From contig CASJPF010000029.1 in NCBI GenBank assembly GCA_949383255.1, forward strand, positions 1 to 44,233: 44,233 nucleotides of DNA. Direction: 5' to 3'. Shown here in pieces: positions 24,344-34,023 of the stretch (position 1 is the stretch's first letter; the number at the start of each line of letters is the position of its first letter). This DNA is from Lachnospiraceae bacterium. Its GTDB lineage: Bacteria; Bacillota; Clostridia; Lachnospirales; Lachnospiraceae. A program made the translations under genes and the position numbers. The notes below the pieces were generated by a model. It saw nothing but the letters and a program-made list of their open reading frames with translations, was not told the origin of the DNA and made no database searches.

Positions 24344-25860
24344 TGGACTTTATACAGAATTTCCCGTTTTTTAGCATTCTACTGTCACTTGGTTCCGGTG
24401 TCTTGACATCAATAATGAGTAAGCGGGTAGCCCGTCTGTGGAACACGCTTATTTTGGTTGTGATTACTGTGATGTCAGCAGTATTGTTTATATATATGTT
24501 GGAGATGCAAAAACCCTATACCTTTATGATGGGACATTTTCCTGCGCCTTGGGGAAATGAGATTCGGGCAGGAGTGCTTGAGGCTGGAATGGCACTCTTT
24601 TTCTGTATGATTATGCTGCTCTCTCTCATAGGCGGGCAGGAACATCTCAATCAGGAGGTTGAGGATACTAAAATTAATCTCTATTATATTATGGTCAATT
24701 TGCTTTTGAGTTCTTTGCTTGCACTAATCTACACAAATGACCTCTTTACAGCGTATGTCTTTGTGGAAATCAATACAATCAGTGCGTGCGGCCTAATTAT
24801 GATTACACAGAGTGGGCGGACGATTGAGGCGGCGACACGCTACATGATTATGGCTTCTCTCGGTTCAGGTCTGCTTTTGATGGGGCTTTGCGTTCTGTAT
24901 GATATCACAGGGCATCTGCTAATGAGCAATATGAAAGAGAGCATTGCGTATGTCTATGCACAGGGAACTTATAATATTCCACTCATTGCTTCTATTGGCA
25001 TGGTGGTGGTTGGTCTTGCCATCAAAAGTGCGCTCTATCCATTTCACACATGGCTTCCTGACGCATATGGATATTCGACGGTTTCGAGCGCGGCAATTTT
25101 GTCAAGTCTTGTGTCAAAAGGATATATTTTTCTGTTAATCAAGATTTTTTTCCGTGTGGTTGGTTTTGAGATTATTGTGAATACAAAGATTGTTAATATC
25201 TTGTTTGTGTTTGGTCTTCTCGGTATGATTATGGGATCAGTCAACGCAATTTTGGAAAATGATATCCGGCGTATGATTGCTTTTTCATCGGTTGCTCAGA
25301 TTGGATATATTTATATGGGATTTGGACTTGGGACAACAATGGGGATTGTGGCAAGTATTTTTCACATTTTATCACACGCCTCAACAAAATCGCTTTTGTT
25401 TGTTGCGGGGGCTGGACTTACAGATGCTTCTGGGGGAAGTAAGAAATTTGCTGATCTGACAGGCAGTGGTTTTCGCAATCCTATGGCGGGGATAGCGTTC
25501 ACAATCGGTGCCTGCTCCATGGTAGGAATCCCGTTGTTTTCAGGGTTTATCAGCAAGATGCAGTTTGCGGAGGCAGCGGTGCAAAACAGTCTGCAAAAAA
25601 TGCTTCCAACGCTAATCTGTCTGGCGATCAGCACTGTACTCAATGCCATTTACTTTATGAAGACGGTCATACGTATCTATACGCCAGCGGGCAAAATGGT
25701 GAAAAAAACACAGGCGGGGGAGGCGACAATGATTGGTATTAGAGAGCATACATTGTACAATGCCGCATTGGTGTTTATGATTCTGTTGAATGTTGTTCTT
25801 GGGTGTTGCTCTCAGCCAATTGTAGATTGGATTACCGATGGTCTAGCGATGTTTGGATAA
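24343..25860 (+). CDS. mrpD: Mrp antiporter subunit D (NuoN/M-like), first of four
   Basis: A 505-residue polytopic protein of the proton-conducting transporter family. The conserved Glu in the fifth helix region (FVEINTISACGLIM), the Lys in AIKSALYPFHTWLPDAYG and the second Lys region LVSKGYIFLLIKI are present. These residues form the proton channel in complex I-like subunits. GGAGG at 24331-24335 supports ATG 24343 rather than GTG 24340. It is spaced 12 nt from the next gene. Confidence 0.9.
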   Translation: MDFIQNFPFFSILLSLGSGVLTSIMSKRVARLWNTLILVVITVMSAVLFIYMLEMQKPYTFMMGHFPAPWGNEIRAGVLEAGMALFFCMIMLLSLIGGQEHLNQEVEDTKINLYYIMVNLLLSSLLALIYTNDLFTAYVFVEINTISACGLIMITQSGRTIEAATRYMIMASLGSGLLLMGLCVLYDITGHLLMSNMKESIAYVYAQGTYNIPLIASIGMVVVGLAIKSALYPFHTWLPDAYGYSTVSSAAILSSLVSKGYIFLLIKIFFRVVGFEIIVNTKIVNILFVFGLLGMIMGSVNAILENDIRRMIAFSSVAQIGYIYMGFGLGTTMGIVASIFHILSHASTKSLLFVAGAGLTDASGGSKKFADLTGSGFRNPMAGIAFTIGACSMVGIPLFSGFISKMQFAEAAVQNSLQKMLPTLICLAISTVLNAIYFMKTVIRIYTPAGKMVKKTQAGEATMIGIREHTLYNAALVFMILLNVVLGCCSQPIVDWITDGLAMFG

Positions 25861-25872
25861 GGGAGGATTGCA

Positions 25873-27423
25873 ATGAATTACATGATTTTGGTTTCGGTTG
25901 TCCTGCCCGTCCTAGTGGGATTTATTTTGCTTTTTTTGCCAGAGCGTGTATTGGAGAACAGACAGCATCTTTTAAAAGTGACAGGCGTGTCTTTTTTGGC
26001 GTGTGCACTTGTGGCAGTTTATACAATGAGCGGCGCGGCGGGGAACAGGCTGGTCTTATTTAACCTTGTTGATAAGATTCCAGTGTATTTTGCAATAGAC
26101 AGTCTGGGCACACTTTTTGCAGGAATTGTCATTTTTATATTTTTGCTGGCAGGATGTTTTTCATTTGTCTATATGGCACACGAGCGGAATGAAAAGAGAT
26201 ATTATAGCTTTTATCTAATAACATTTGGTGTGCTGATGGGGCTGTGCTTTGCGGGAAATCTTGTGACACTCTATCTTTTTTATGAGTTTATGACACTTGC
26301 TTCTATGCCATTAGTGCTTCATTCCGGCACAAAAGAGGCTGTTATGGCTGGTTTAAAGTATTTATTTTACTCTTTTTGTGGCGCATATATGGCATTGTTT
26401 GGCATTTATTTTCTATATCAGTATGCCTTGATGTCTGAGGAGTCTGCCTCTGGAGCTTTGGGGATTGCACAGTACAGTGAGACAGCGCATATGATGGGGT
26501 TTGTAGTGGGTGGTTGGCTAGATACAGAAGTTGTTGCGCTGTCAGGAAATACTGGAATGTGCCTTGTTGCAGTATTTTTAATGATTGTGGGATTTGGCGT
26601 GAAAGCGGGATGTTTTCCATTTCATGCATGGCTTCCAACAGCGCACCCTGTTGCACCTGCACCGGCTTCCGCATTTCTGTCTGGTATTATTGTAAAGGGT
26701 GGTGTCCTCGCATTGATTCGAACCGTGTATTATTGCGTTGGCGCAGAGTTTTTGCGCGGTACTTGGGTGCAGATGGTCTGGGGCATTCTTGCTGTAGTGA
26801 CGCTTGTGATGGGGTCAGTGCTTGCATTTAAGGAGCGAGTGCTTAAAAAGCGTCTTGCTTACTCGACAGTTTCTAATCTTTCGTATATACTGTTGGGATT
26901 GTCCATGTTAAATTTGACTGCATTTACAGGGAGTCTATTACATGTGATATTTCATGCGGTCATAAAAAGCGCGCTGTTTCTCTTTGCAGGGGCGTTAATT
27001 TTTGTAACAGGACGGACGAAAGTCAATGAATATATGGGACTTGGCAAAAAAATGCCAATTCTTTTCGGGAGTTATACAATTGTGTCGCTAGGATTAATTG
27101 GCATTCCGCCGACAAGCGGTGTGGTAAGCAAATGGTATCTGGCGACAGGGTGCCTTGAGAGTGATCTGACAGGACTTTCTTGGATTGGTCCGGCCGCACT
27201 GTTAGTCTCAGCGCTTTTGACAGCGGGATATTTGCTTCCAATCAGTATCCGTGCTTTTTTAAAAGAACCTGACTATGAGGTGATGCGCAATGACTACAAG
27301 GAGCCGCATCTGTTAATGCTAATACCAATTGCACTACTTGCAATAATTACATTTGTGTTTGGGTTATATCCTGTGCCTTTGATTCAATGGATACAAAACG
27401 GAATTGCCGCTGGATTATTTTAG
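25873..27423 (+). CDS. NuoM/MrpD-like proton-conducting subunit, second of four
   Basis: A 516-residue polytopic protein with LYEFMTLASMPLVLHSGT (Glu of helix 5), GFGVKAGCFPFHAWLPTAHPVAPAPASAFLSG and KRLAYSTVSNLSYILLGL. It is clearly paralogous to the next gene (shared FLRGTW block and KRRLA(Y/F)ST(V/I)SNLSYIL), so the two probably arose by tandem duplication. ATG 25873 has GGGAGG before it. Confidence 0.9.
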   Translation: MNYMILVSVVLPVLVGFILLFLPERVLENRQHLLKVTGVSFLACALVAVYTMSGAAGNRLVLFNLVDKIPVYFAIDSLGTLFAGIVIFIFLLAGCFSFVYMAHERNEKRYYSFYLITFGVLMGLCFAGNLVTLYLFYEFMTLASMPLVLHSGTKEAVMAGLKYLFYSFCGAYMALFGIYFLYQYALMSEESASGALGIAQYSETAHMMGFVVGGWLDTEVVALSGNTGMCLVAVFLMIVGFGVKAGCFPFHAWLPTAHPVAPAPASAFLSGIIVKGGVLALIRTVYYCVGAEFLRGTWVQMVWGILAVVTLVMGSVLAFKERVLKKRLAYSTVSNLSYILLGLSMLNLTAFTGSLLHVIFHAVIKSALFLFAGALIFVTGRTKVNEYMGLGKKMPILFGSYTIVSLGLIGIPPTSGVVSKWYLATGCLESDLTGLSWIGPAALLVSALLTAGYLLPISIRAFLKEPDYEVMRNDYKEPHLLMLIPIALLAIITFVFGLYPVPLIQWIQNGIAAGLF

Positions 27424-27439
27424 AAGGAGGTAGAATATC

Positions 27440-28933
27440 ATGATTTTTGGTTTGATGCTTACGGTGATACTGCTTCCTTTTGCGGGTGGTATATTGTTGC
27501 AGATAATAAAGTTTAAGAACAAGCGAAACAAAGAGTGTTATATTTTTATGTATGTGCTCTTCAATACATTATTGACTTATGTACTGCTATCGCATGGTCC
27601 GACAGAGTTGATTCGTGTGATTAATTTTGCTGGGGCAAAACTTGATTTTTCGTTTAAAATAGATGGCATGAGTATGGTGTTTGCAGGATTGGTATCGACG
27701 CTCTGGCCACTTGCCACTCTGTATTCCTTTCCATATATGGAACATGAACACAATGGGCGCGTTCACGAAAATATATTTTATATGTTTTACACAGCGACTT
27801 ACGGTGTGACTCTTGGCATCGCTATGTCAGGAAATATGTTGACAATGTACTGTTTTTACGAGTTGCTTACACTGGTGACAGTTCCGCTGGTAATGCATAC
27901 CTTGACTAGAGAGGCTGTCCATGCAAGCCGCAAGTATTTTTATTATTCGCTTGGCGGCGCAGCTTTTGCATTTATTGGCTTAATTTTTCTGGTGGTTTAT
28001 GGGGATAGCCTTGCATTTACCTATGGCGGCGTACTAAATTTATCACAGACAGATGACAAGAAAGATTTGTTGTTGTTGATATATGTATTGGCGTTTATGG
28101 GATTTGGCGTGAAGGCCGCTGTCTGTCCTTTTAATGCGTGGCTTCCGCAGGCGGGCGTGGCACCGACGCCTGTCACAGCACTTTTACATGCAGTGGCAGT
28201 CGTAAAATCAGGTGCATTTGCAATTATGCGTCTGACATATTATAGTTTTGGCACAGATTTTTTGCGGGGAACATGGGCACAGCATCTTCTTTTGTGTATT
28301 GTAATCTTTACAATTGTGTATGGATGCAGCATGGCTGTAAAGGAGACACACATTAAGCGCAGACTTGCTTTTTCGACAATTTCTAATCTGTCGTATATAC
28401 TATTTGGCGTTCTGATTATGACGCCGCTTGGTCTTGTTGGTGCATTGTGTCATATGGTGTTTCATGGTGCCATGAAGATTTGTTCCTTTTTCTGTGCAGG
28501 TGCAATGATCACACAGGCGCATGTAAATTATGTGTATGAGACGGACGGATTGGCGAAAAAAATGCCAAGAATAGTTGCAATTTTTACAATCTCTTCGTTT
28601 GCGCTAATGGGAGTGCCAGGGCTTTGTGGCTTTGTGTCGAAATGGCATCTTGCGAAAGCTGCCTTTGCAAGTGGTGATATACTGATAATTGCAGGAGTGG
28701 GAGGGCTTTTAATCTCGGCGCTGCTCACAGCAATTTATATGCTTAGTATTGTGATTCGCGCATATTTTCCAGGAAATGATTTCGACTATGAAAAGCTGCC
28801 AAGTGAGATTCATGACCCCGACTGGCGCATGGTGTTTCCACTGTTTTTGTTTGTGGCTGCAATGGTGGTCATTGGTGTGTACAGCACGCCGCTTGTAAAT
28901 TTTTTTACAAGCGTGGCAGGCGGCCAAATTTAG
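27440..28933 (+). CDS. NuoM/MrpD-like proton-conducting subunit, third of four
   Basis: A 497-residue paralogue of the preceding protein, with FYELLTLVTVPLVMHTLT, GFGVKAAVCPFNAWLPQAGVAPTPVTALLHA and IKRRLAFSTISNLSYILFGV. Asn replaces the His of the usual PFHxWLP motif (PFNAWLP). AGAAGGAGG lies upstream of ATG 27440. Proton or sodium translocation is inferred from family membership. Confidence 0.9.
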   Translation: MIFGLMLTVILLPFAGGILLQIIKFKNKRNKECYIFMYVLFNTLLTYVLLSHGPTELIRVINFAGAKLDFSFKIDGMSMVFAGLVSTLWPLATLYSFPYMEHEHNGRVHENIFYMFYTATYGVTLGIAMSGNMLTMYCFYELLTLVTVPLVMHTLTREAVHASRKYFYYSLGGAAFAFIGLIFLVVYGDSLAFTYGGVLNLSQTDDKKDLLLLIYVLAFMGFGVKAAVCPFNAWLPQAGVAPTPVTALLHAVAVVKSGAFAIMRLTYYSFGTDFLRGTWAQHLLLCIVIFTIVYGCSMAVKETHIKRRLAFSTISNLSYILFGVLIMTPLGLVGALCHMVFHGAMKICSFFCAGAMITQAHVNYVYETDGLAKKMPRIVAIFTISSFALMGVPGLCGFVSKWHLAKAAFASGDILIIAGVGGLLISALLTAIYMLSIVIRAYFPGNDFDYEKLPSEIHDPDWRMVFPLFLFVAAMVVIGVYSTPLVNFFTSVAGGQI

Positions 28934-28949
28934 GGAGGGATGTTGCAAA

Positions 28950-31151
28950 ATGAGAAATACTTTTGGGGCTGTTTTCTTTCCCTTTGTGATGTGTGTGGTG
29001 TTCTGGCTGATATGCCGTTCAAAATCAAAGGGGAAAAAAGCCGCAGCACTCATAATGATTTTTGCCACTGCGGTTGAACTAATCGCTGCATTGAGTCTAA
29101 TGTACTTTGATTTGCGGGGAATGTCCTCTGGTATCTGCAAAGTTGCCGGTGTAGGTGGTCTTGGACTGCATTTTATGTATACAGGATTTCGCGGTGTGTT
29201 TGGAGTGGTGACTGCTTTTGCCTGGTTTATAACAGCGCTGTTTTCATACACATTTATGAAAGATGACACGAATGTCATAAGATACGATATCTGTAATCTG
29301 CTGACGCTCGGTGCAACAATGGGTATCTTTTATGCTGCGGACTTGTTTACTCTGTTTTTTTTCTTTGAAATGATGTCCTTCACTTCTTTTCTGTGGGTGG
29401 CACATAGGCAGACGCGCAGTTCATTGTACGCGGCAGGAACGTATCTTGGCATTGCGATTGCGGGTGGTATGGCAATTTTAATGGGTCTTTTTATCGTGTA
29501 TGAAAGGCTTGGAACACTCTATTTCGACGAGATGTATGGACATGCTGTAGAGTTGATGCAGCGCGGTGCAAATCTCGGGTGGCTTTTTGTAGCGGCGGGC
29601 TGTATGTTTGTGGGGTTTGGCGCGAAGGCAGGCGCCTTTCCTGTGCATGTGTGGCTTCCTGATTCGTACACGGAGGCGCCAGCACCTGCAACAGCGTTGC
29701 TTTCGGCGGTGTTGAGTAAGACAGGAATATTTGGCATTTTGCTGTTGACGCTGGATGTGCTGCCAACCCAAGGCGGCTGGGGGGCATTTTTGCTGATTGT
29801 CGGTGTAGCTACAATGACTGTGGGCGGTATTCGCGGAGTAATGTGTGGCAATCTCAAGACAACGCTTGCCTATTCTTCTATGTCGCAGATTGGATTTATT
29901 TTGACAGGTGTCGGAATGCAGTCACTTTTGGCAGAGCTTTTGACAGCGTTCGCCAGTGCAGGATATGCGGACAGTGCGGAGGTTTCAGAGATTGTCACTG
30001 TTTTTGGTATGGCGATAAACGGAACATTTCTTCACATGTTGAATCATTCGCTTGTAAAGCTAATTTTGTTTATGGCAGCAGGTGTGATTTTTACGCATGT
30101 GGGCAGTTATGATTTAAATCAAGTGCGCGGTTTTGGGCATAGAAAACCATTTTTGCTGGTAACATTTGTGCTTGCAGCGGCAGGTGTGGGGGGCATTCCG
30201 CTCCTGAATGGTTATGTGAGCAAGACCCTTTTGCATGAAAGTATTGTTAAGTATGGAGAGCTGATTTCACTTGCGGCGGTGAATGGCGCAGTGATGGCTG
30301 CCACACCAATGATGATAAAAGTTTCGGAGGTATTGTTCTTGTTCTCTGGCGGACTGACAGTTGCCTATATGACAAAACTTTTTATTGTGCTGTTCATAGA
30401 GAAAAACAGAGATAAAAAGGTGCAGGAATCCTATGATGCGAAAAAGAATTATATGCCTGTGCTGACAAAAGTGGCAATTGGCGTCTGTGCGCTGCCAATT
30501 CCACTGATTGGAATTCTGCCGAATCTGGTTGCAAAACCAGTCGCAGAATATGGATTGGTACAGTTTGGATTAAGTGCACTGTTAGAGCACCATCAGGAGA
30601 ACATGCACTATTATTCTATGGAAAATCTTTCTGGGGCGTTGGTTTCTATTGTTGTTGGTGTGATTGTATATTTGCTGGTTGTGCGATTTTGGATGCTGGG
30701 CAGGCACTTTTCCAAAAACCACGAAAAAGGATATCATGAACTCTTTCCGGCATGGCTCAACCTAGAAAAATATGTATATAGAGCAGTGCTTTATACGGCC
30801 ATGCCGTTTGTATTAGGGATTGTTGCAAGGATTTTGGACAGCATTGTGGATACCATTGTTGTATTGCTTCGGAAGACTATTTATCGTGACCGTGCATTGC
30901 CTTATGAACTGCCTGAGGGGAATTATATCACGCACACTATCGGGCTAAGTATGGAGCGTGTTCGGCTGTTGTATTACACAGTGATGCGAAAAGAAGGCTA
31001 CACGCCCAAAAATTATGCGCATAAATTTGCAATGAAGAGCATTGAGCTTTTTGAGAATTTTCATATTATAGAACGCAGTTTATCATTTGGACTGTTTATG
31101 TTCTGTGTGGGACTTGTGTTGACTATGATTTATCTGTTGGTAGTGAATTAA
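28950..31151 (+). CDS. NuoL/MrpA/HyfB-like proton-conducting subunit, fourth of four
   Basis: A 733-residue polytopic protein with FFFEMMSFTSFLWVAHRQ, GFGAKAGAFPVHVWLPDSYTEAPAPATALLSAVLSKTGIFG and MLNHSLVKLILFMAAGVI. The C-terminal 150 residues add extra helices, as in NuoL/HyfB. It lacks the DUF4040 and MbhE parts of a full MrpA, which are separate genes here. GGGAGG precedes ATG 28950, and a strong terminator follows at 31202. Confidence 0.88.
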   Translation: MRNTFGAVFFPFVMCVVFWLICRSKSKGKKAAALIMIFATAVELIAALSLMYFDLRGMSSGICKVAGVGGLGLHFMYTGFRGVFGVVTAFAWFITALFSYTFMKDDTNVIRYDICNLLTLGATMGIFYAADLFTLFFFFEMMSFTSFLWVAHRQTRSSLYAAGTYLGIAIAGGMAILMGLFIVYERLGTLYFDEMYGHAVELMQRGANLGWLFVAAGCMFVGFGAKAGAFPVHVWLPDSYTEAPAPATALLSAVLSKTGIFGILLLTLDVLPTQGGWGAFLLIVGVATMTVGGIRGVMCGNLKTTLAYSSMSQIGFILTGVGMQSLLAELLTAFASAGYADSAEVSEIVTVFGMAINGTFLHMLNHSLVKLILFMAAGVIFTHVGSYDLNQVRGFGHRKPFLLVTFVLAAAGVGGIPLLNGYVSKTLLHESIVKYGELISLAAVNGAVMAATPMMIKVSEVLFLFSGGLTVAYMTKLFIVLFIEKNRDKKVQESYDAKKNYMPVLTKVAIGVCALPIPLIGILPNLVAKPVAEYGLVQFGLSALLEHHQENMHYYSMENLSGALVSIVVGVIVYLLVVRFWMLGRHFSKNHEKGYHELFPAWLNLEKYVYRAVLYTAMPFVLGIVARILDSIVDTIVVLLRKTIYRDRALPYELPEGNYITHTIGLSMERVRLLYYTVMRKEGYTPKNYAHKFAMKSIELFENFHIIERSLSFGLFMFCVGLVLTMIYLLVVN

Positions 31152-31201
31152 GGAACTACTAAAATTTTTGGACTTAAAAATTATATTTTGTGATGTAAAA
31201 T

Positions 31202-31245
31202 ATACCAGATGATTCAAGGGAAATGAATTGTCTGGTATTTTTTTT
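31202..31245 (+). terminator. Intrinsic terminator ending the mrp operon
   Basis: ATACCAGA (31202-31209) and TCTGGTAT (31231-31238) form a perfect 8-bp stem followed by an uninterrupted T-run to 31245. Confidence 0.85.
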
Positions 31246-31254
31246 GCGCAGAGA

Positions 31255-31314
31255 TTGACATATATAGATTATCGATATATAATAATATGCATAATATATA
31301 GATTGTCTATATAT
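31255..31314 (+). promoter_or_regulatory. Consensus promoter with two dyad operators for the PadR operon
   Basis: TTGACA (31255-31260) and TATAAT (31278-31283) are both perfect consensus boxes with a 17-nt spacer. The spacer region contains ATATAGA-TTA-TCGATAT, and just downstream of the start region lies a perfect inverted repeat ATATATAGA-TTG-TCTATATAT (31294-31314). The two sites share the ATATAGA-N3-TC pattern, so they are good candidate operators for the PadR protein encoded next. A promoter this strong is normally held down by a repressor. Confidence 0.8.
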
Positions 31315-31389
31315 AAAGCTGATTCACTGTTTAAAGGAATTGTATTGTTATTTTGCAACAGTTCCAAAAAGAAAGGAGTATTGATTACA

Positions 31390-31710
31390 ATGGACAAATC
31401 ATTAATATCAGGAAGCACTTCTATGTTGATTTTACGCTTATTGGAAGACAGGGACATGTATGGTTATGAGATGATTGAGACGCTTGAGACAAAGTCAAAC
31501 AATGTGTTTACTTTGAAAGCAGGGACGCTTTATCCCCTTCTGCACACGCTTGAGGAGAAAAATTATTTAACTTCCTATGAGAGTGAAGCAAATGGAAAAA
31601 TACGTAAGTACTACAGCATTACAAAGGGTGGCAAAAAATATTTGAAGTCCAAAAAGGAGGAGTGGCAGGAGTACCAGACAGCAGTTTTAAATGTATTAGG
31701 CATGGTGTGA
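31390..31710 (+). CDS. PadR-family transcriptional regulator
   Basis: A 106-residue winged-helix protein with the PadR core: GSTSMLILRLLEDRDMYGYEMIETLE, FTLKAGTLYPLLHTLEEKNYLTSYESE and GKIRKYYSITKGGKKYL. The short C-terminal helix places it in the small PadR subfamily, which often represses the membrane protein gene beside it. AAAGGAG at 31372-31378 serves ATG 31390; longer upstream frames are not supported. The next gene starts 18 nt downstream. Likely ligand: unknown, possibly envelope-active compounds as in other PadR/permease-prefix pairs. Confidence 0.9.
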   Translation: MDKSLISGSTSMLILRLLEDRDMYGYEMIETLETKSNNVFTLKAGTLYPLLHTLEEKNYLTSYESEANGKIRKYYSITKGGKKYLKSKKEEWQEYQTAVLNVLGMV

Positions 31711-31728
31711 TTAAAGGAGGTAAATAAC

Positions 31729-33042
31729 ATGGAGGAATTTATAAAAATATTAACAGAACAAATCCGTTGTGTCAGGGCGCGGGAAGGTATCGCACAGGAG
31801 ATTTCTAATCATATTCTTGATCAGACAGAAGCATTTGAACAAAAGGGTATGAGTCATGAGCAGGCACTGGAGCGCGCAGTACAGGAAATGGGAGATCCTG
31901 TGGAGATTGGACTTTCTATGGACCGAATCCATCGGCCACAGATTGATTGGAAAATGATGTTGATTACATTTCTTTTAAGTATTGTAGGGCTTGTATGTAT
32001 GATGCCAATGTTTGGTGTAACCTATGTGATTTCCAGACAGTTACTATTTACACTTGCAGGCTTTGGCGTTATTGCTGCGGTCTGTTTATTAGATTATAGT
32101 GTGTTGGGGCGCACAGGGATTGCAGCGGGAATTGTTTTGACAGTTGCTTTTTTAATAGGCAAGCGATACTATTTTCAGACGATAAATGGGCGTACACCAG
32201 CAATGTCGATTTTGGTATATTTGTATGTGCCTGTGTTTGCAGGAATTTTATATCAACTGCGCAAAAAAGGCTTTAAAACGGTGTTTTTGGTAGCAGGGAT
32301 TATTGGATTTACCTGTGTGATGGCATTGTATTTGTCAAGCAGTTTAATGGTGGCAGGCAATCTTTTTCTGTGTATGATAATTCTGCTTGTTGCAGCAGTT
32401 ATAAAAGGAATGTTTGGCAAGAATAAAACATATATGACTGCGTTTATCGCAGTTGTAGTGACGTTACCAACAATATTTTGGGGCTGGTTATTATGGTCAA
32501 ATAAATATTCCTTTCGCGTCCAGCGGCTTACTGCATTTTTTAATCGAGGAAAATATCAAGAGGCAGAAGGATATTACTACAAAATAATTCGAGATGTTCT
32601 GCACAGTTCTAAATGGGTAGGAACTGGGAATAATGCGTATTTTGAAGAACTTTTGTTCCCAGGGCTTAAAGAAGGAGAATTTCTGCCATTGACCATTATC
32701 TATTATTTTGGTTTTATTGTTGGCATTGTGCTTTTGATTTTGTTGGCAGTATTTATTCTATGTGCGATAAATATTGTGCATCGTCAGAAAAATCAGCTTG
32801 GTGCTTTGGTATCCCTGGCATGTTTTTTAGTACTTGCTGTCAATTGTGTTGAAGGAATTTTAATTAGTGTTGGATTGTTTCCGGTTACGACTGCCGCAAT
32901 TCCATTTCTGACGCGTGGAGGCAGCACTGCGCTTGTCTATGCAGTACTGATCGGGCTGCTTTTAAGTGTCCACCGCCGTGAAAAGATAGTTAGTTACTGT
33001 TCAGTTGTCAACAAAAGTAGTGAAAAACGTGCGTCAAATTGA
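31729..33042 (+). CDS. FtsW/RodA-like membrane protein with N-terminal permease-prefix (HAAS-type) domain
   Basis: The first 65 residues (EEFIKILTEQIRCVRAREGIAQEISNHILDQTEAFEQKGMSHEQALERAVQEMGDPVEIG) form the HAAS/permease-prefix domain found in proteins controlled by PadR regulators. The rest has about ten membrane helices; the C-terminal PFLTRGGSTALVYAVLIGLLLSVHRR resembles the end of SEDS proteins FtsW/RodA/SpoVE (PFxSxGGSSxxxxxxxxGxLLxxxR), and YYYKIIRDVLHSSKWVGTG the extracellular loop. SEDS proteins polymerise glycan strands; this divergent member may do so or may have lost activity. AAAGGAGG supports ATG 31729. Confidence 0.82.
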   Translation: MEEFIKILTEQIRCVRAREGIAQEISNHILDQTEAFEQKGMSHEQALERAVQEMGDPVEIGLSMDRIHRPQIDWKMMLITFLLSIVGLVCMMPMFGVTYVISRQLLFTLAGFGVIAAVCLLDYSVLGRTGIAAGIVLTVAFLIGKRYYFQTINGRTPAMSILVYLYVPVFAGILYQLRKKGFKTVFLVAGIIGFTCVMALYLSSSLMVAGNLFLCMIILLVAAVIKGMFGKNKTYMTAFIAVVVTLPTIFWGWLLWSNKYSFRVQRLTAFFNRGKYQEAEGYYYKIIRDVLHSSKWVGTGNNAYFEELLFPGLKEGEFLPLTIIYYFGFIVGIVLLILLAVFILCAINIVHRQKNQLGALVSLACFLVLAVNCVEGILISVGLFPVTTAAIPFLTRGGSTALVYAVLIGLLLSVHRREKIVSYCSVVNKSSEKRASN

Positions 33043-33096
33043 TACCCTTTACCAACTTGTGTGCAATATTTGTTATAATTTACACCTAAACTTTAT

Positions 33097-33211
33097 CCTT
33101 TATGAGGGAGAACGCTTTCCAATCCGACCGACGGATAAAAATGAGAACTGCAGGACAAAGCGTAACAATCCGCCTGCTATTGATTATTCAAAGATCGGGG
33201 GTGAGTGCTGA
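33097..33211 (+). pseudogene. 3' remnant of a transposase gene
   Basis: A frame reads YEGERFPIRPTDKNENCRTK, then RNNPPAIDYSKIGGEC and stop 33209-33211, overlapping the ATG of the ATPase gene (TGATG). This junction and the basic C-terminal tail are what I expect of the transposase that precedes such ATPases. No upstream catalytic DDE part remains: the frame is not coding-like before about 33097. Confidence 0.45.
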
Positions 33212-34010
33212 TGTTCCGTTCTTACTATGGACTGTCGTTTAATCCTTTTGATAAACAAATGTGCCGTGAAAAAGACCGCTTCCTTTCTAAGGATATCTCC
33301 GAGATGATGAACCGGCTTGATTATCTTAAAGATACAAGGGGATCGGCGTTTTTACTGCCCGGTCGGGCATGGGAAAGTCCTTTGGTCTGCGCTGCTTTGC
33401 AAAAAGCCTTAACCCCAGCCTGTACCACATGGAATATATCTTCTCCACCGTGAGCGTCATGGAGTTTTACCGCCAGCTCTGCGCTGTCCTGGGCGTGGAG
33501 GGCAGGGGCGGAAAGCTGGGAATGTTCCGCGCCATACAGGAGCAGATCCTCTGCCTCTATTATGAAAAGAAACAGCCGCTGCTGGTCGTGGACAAGGCAC
33601 AGTACCTTTCCACAGGCATCCTTGAGGACATCAAGATGTTCATGAATTACAATTATGATTCCGTCAACTGCTTTACGCTGGTCCTGTGCGGCGAACCGCA
33701 CCTGAACAGCCCCCTGCGCAAACCTGTCCATGAGGTCCTGCGCCAGAGGATCACCGTGCACGATAACTTTAACGGCTTCACGGACGCGGAAGTGGCGCAG
33801 TATGTGCTCCACAAGCTTTTCTGTGTGGGAGGTTCCGCCAGCATCATCGACCAGGCAGCCCTTTGTGCTGTACACAGCCATTCCCAGGGAAACCCGCGCC
33901 TGGTGGACAACCTGATGACCGATGCACTGGCGCTGGGGGCGCAGATGGAGAAAAAGAGCATTGACACAGAGGTTATCCTGGCCGCAGTCAGCAACCAGAA
34001 TCTTTCTTAG
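33211..34010 (+). pseudogene. ExeA/IstB-like AAA+ transposition ATPase, frameshifted
   Basis: The first frame (33211-33453) begins MFRSYYGLSFNPFDKQMCRE and runs to DTRG, then loses sense. The second frame (33369-34010) continues GMGKSFGLRCFAKSLNPSLY and onward to the natural end QNLS. Adding one G in the GGGG run at 33338-33341 joins them as DTRGIGVFTARSGMGKSFGL, restoring Walker A (SGMGKS). Walker B is LLVVDKAQYLS, where Lys replaces the usual Glu; sensor region CGEPHLNSPLRKPVHEVLRQRI follows. Such ATPases select targets for their transposase. GGGGGTGA precedes ATG 33211. Either real decay or a sequencing slip. Confidence 0.8.
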
Positions 34011-34023
34011 GAGGCCATTGTTT

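Noticed and set aside
31149..31170. TAAGGAACTACTAAAA after the mrp cluster as another family 1 MITE end
   Set aside because: Only about ten bases match and no second end is present, so chance similarity cannot be excluded.
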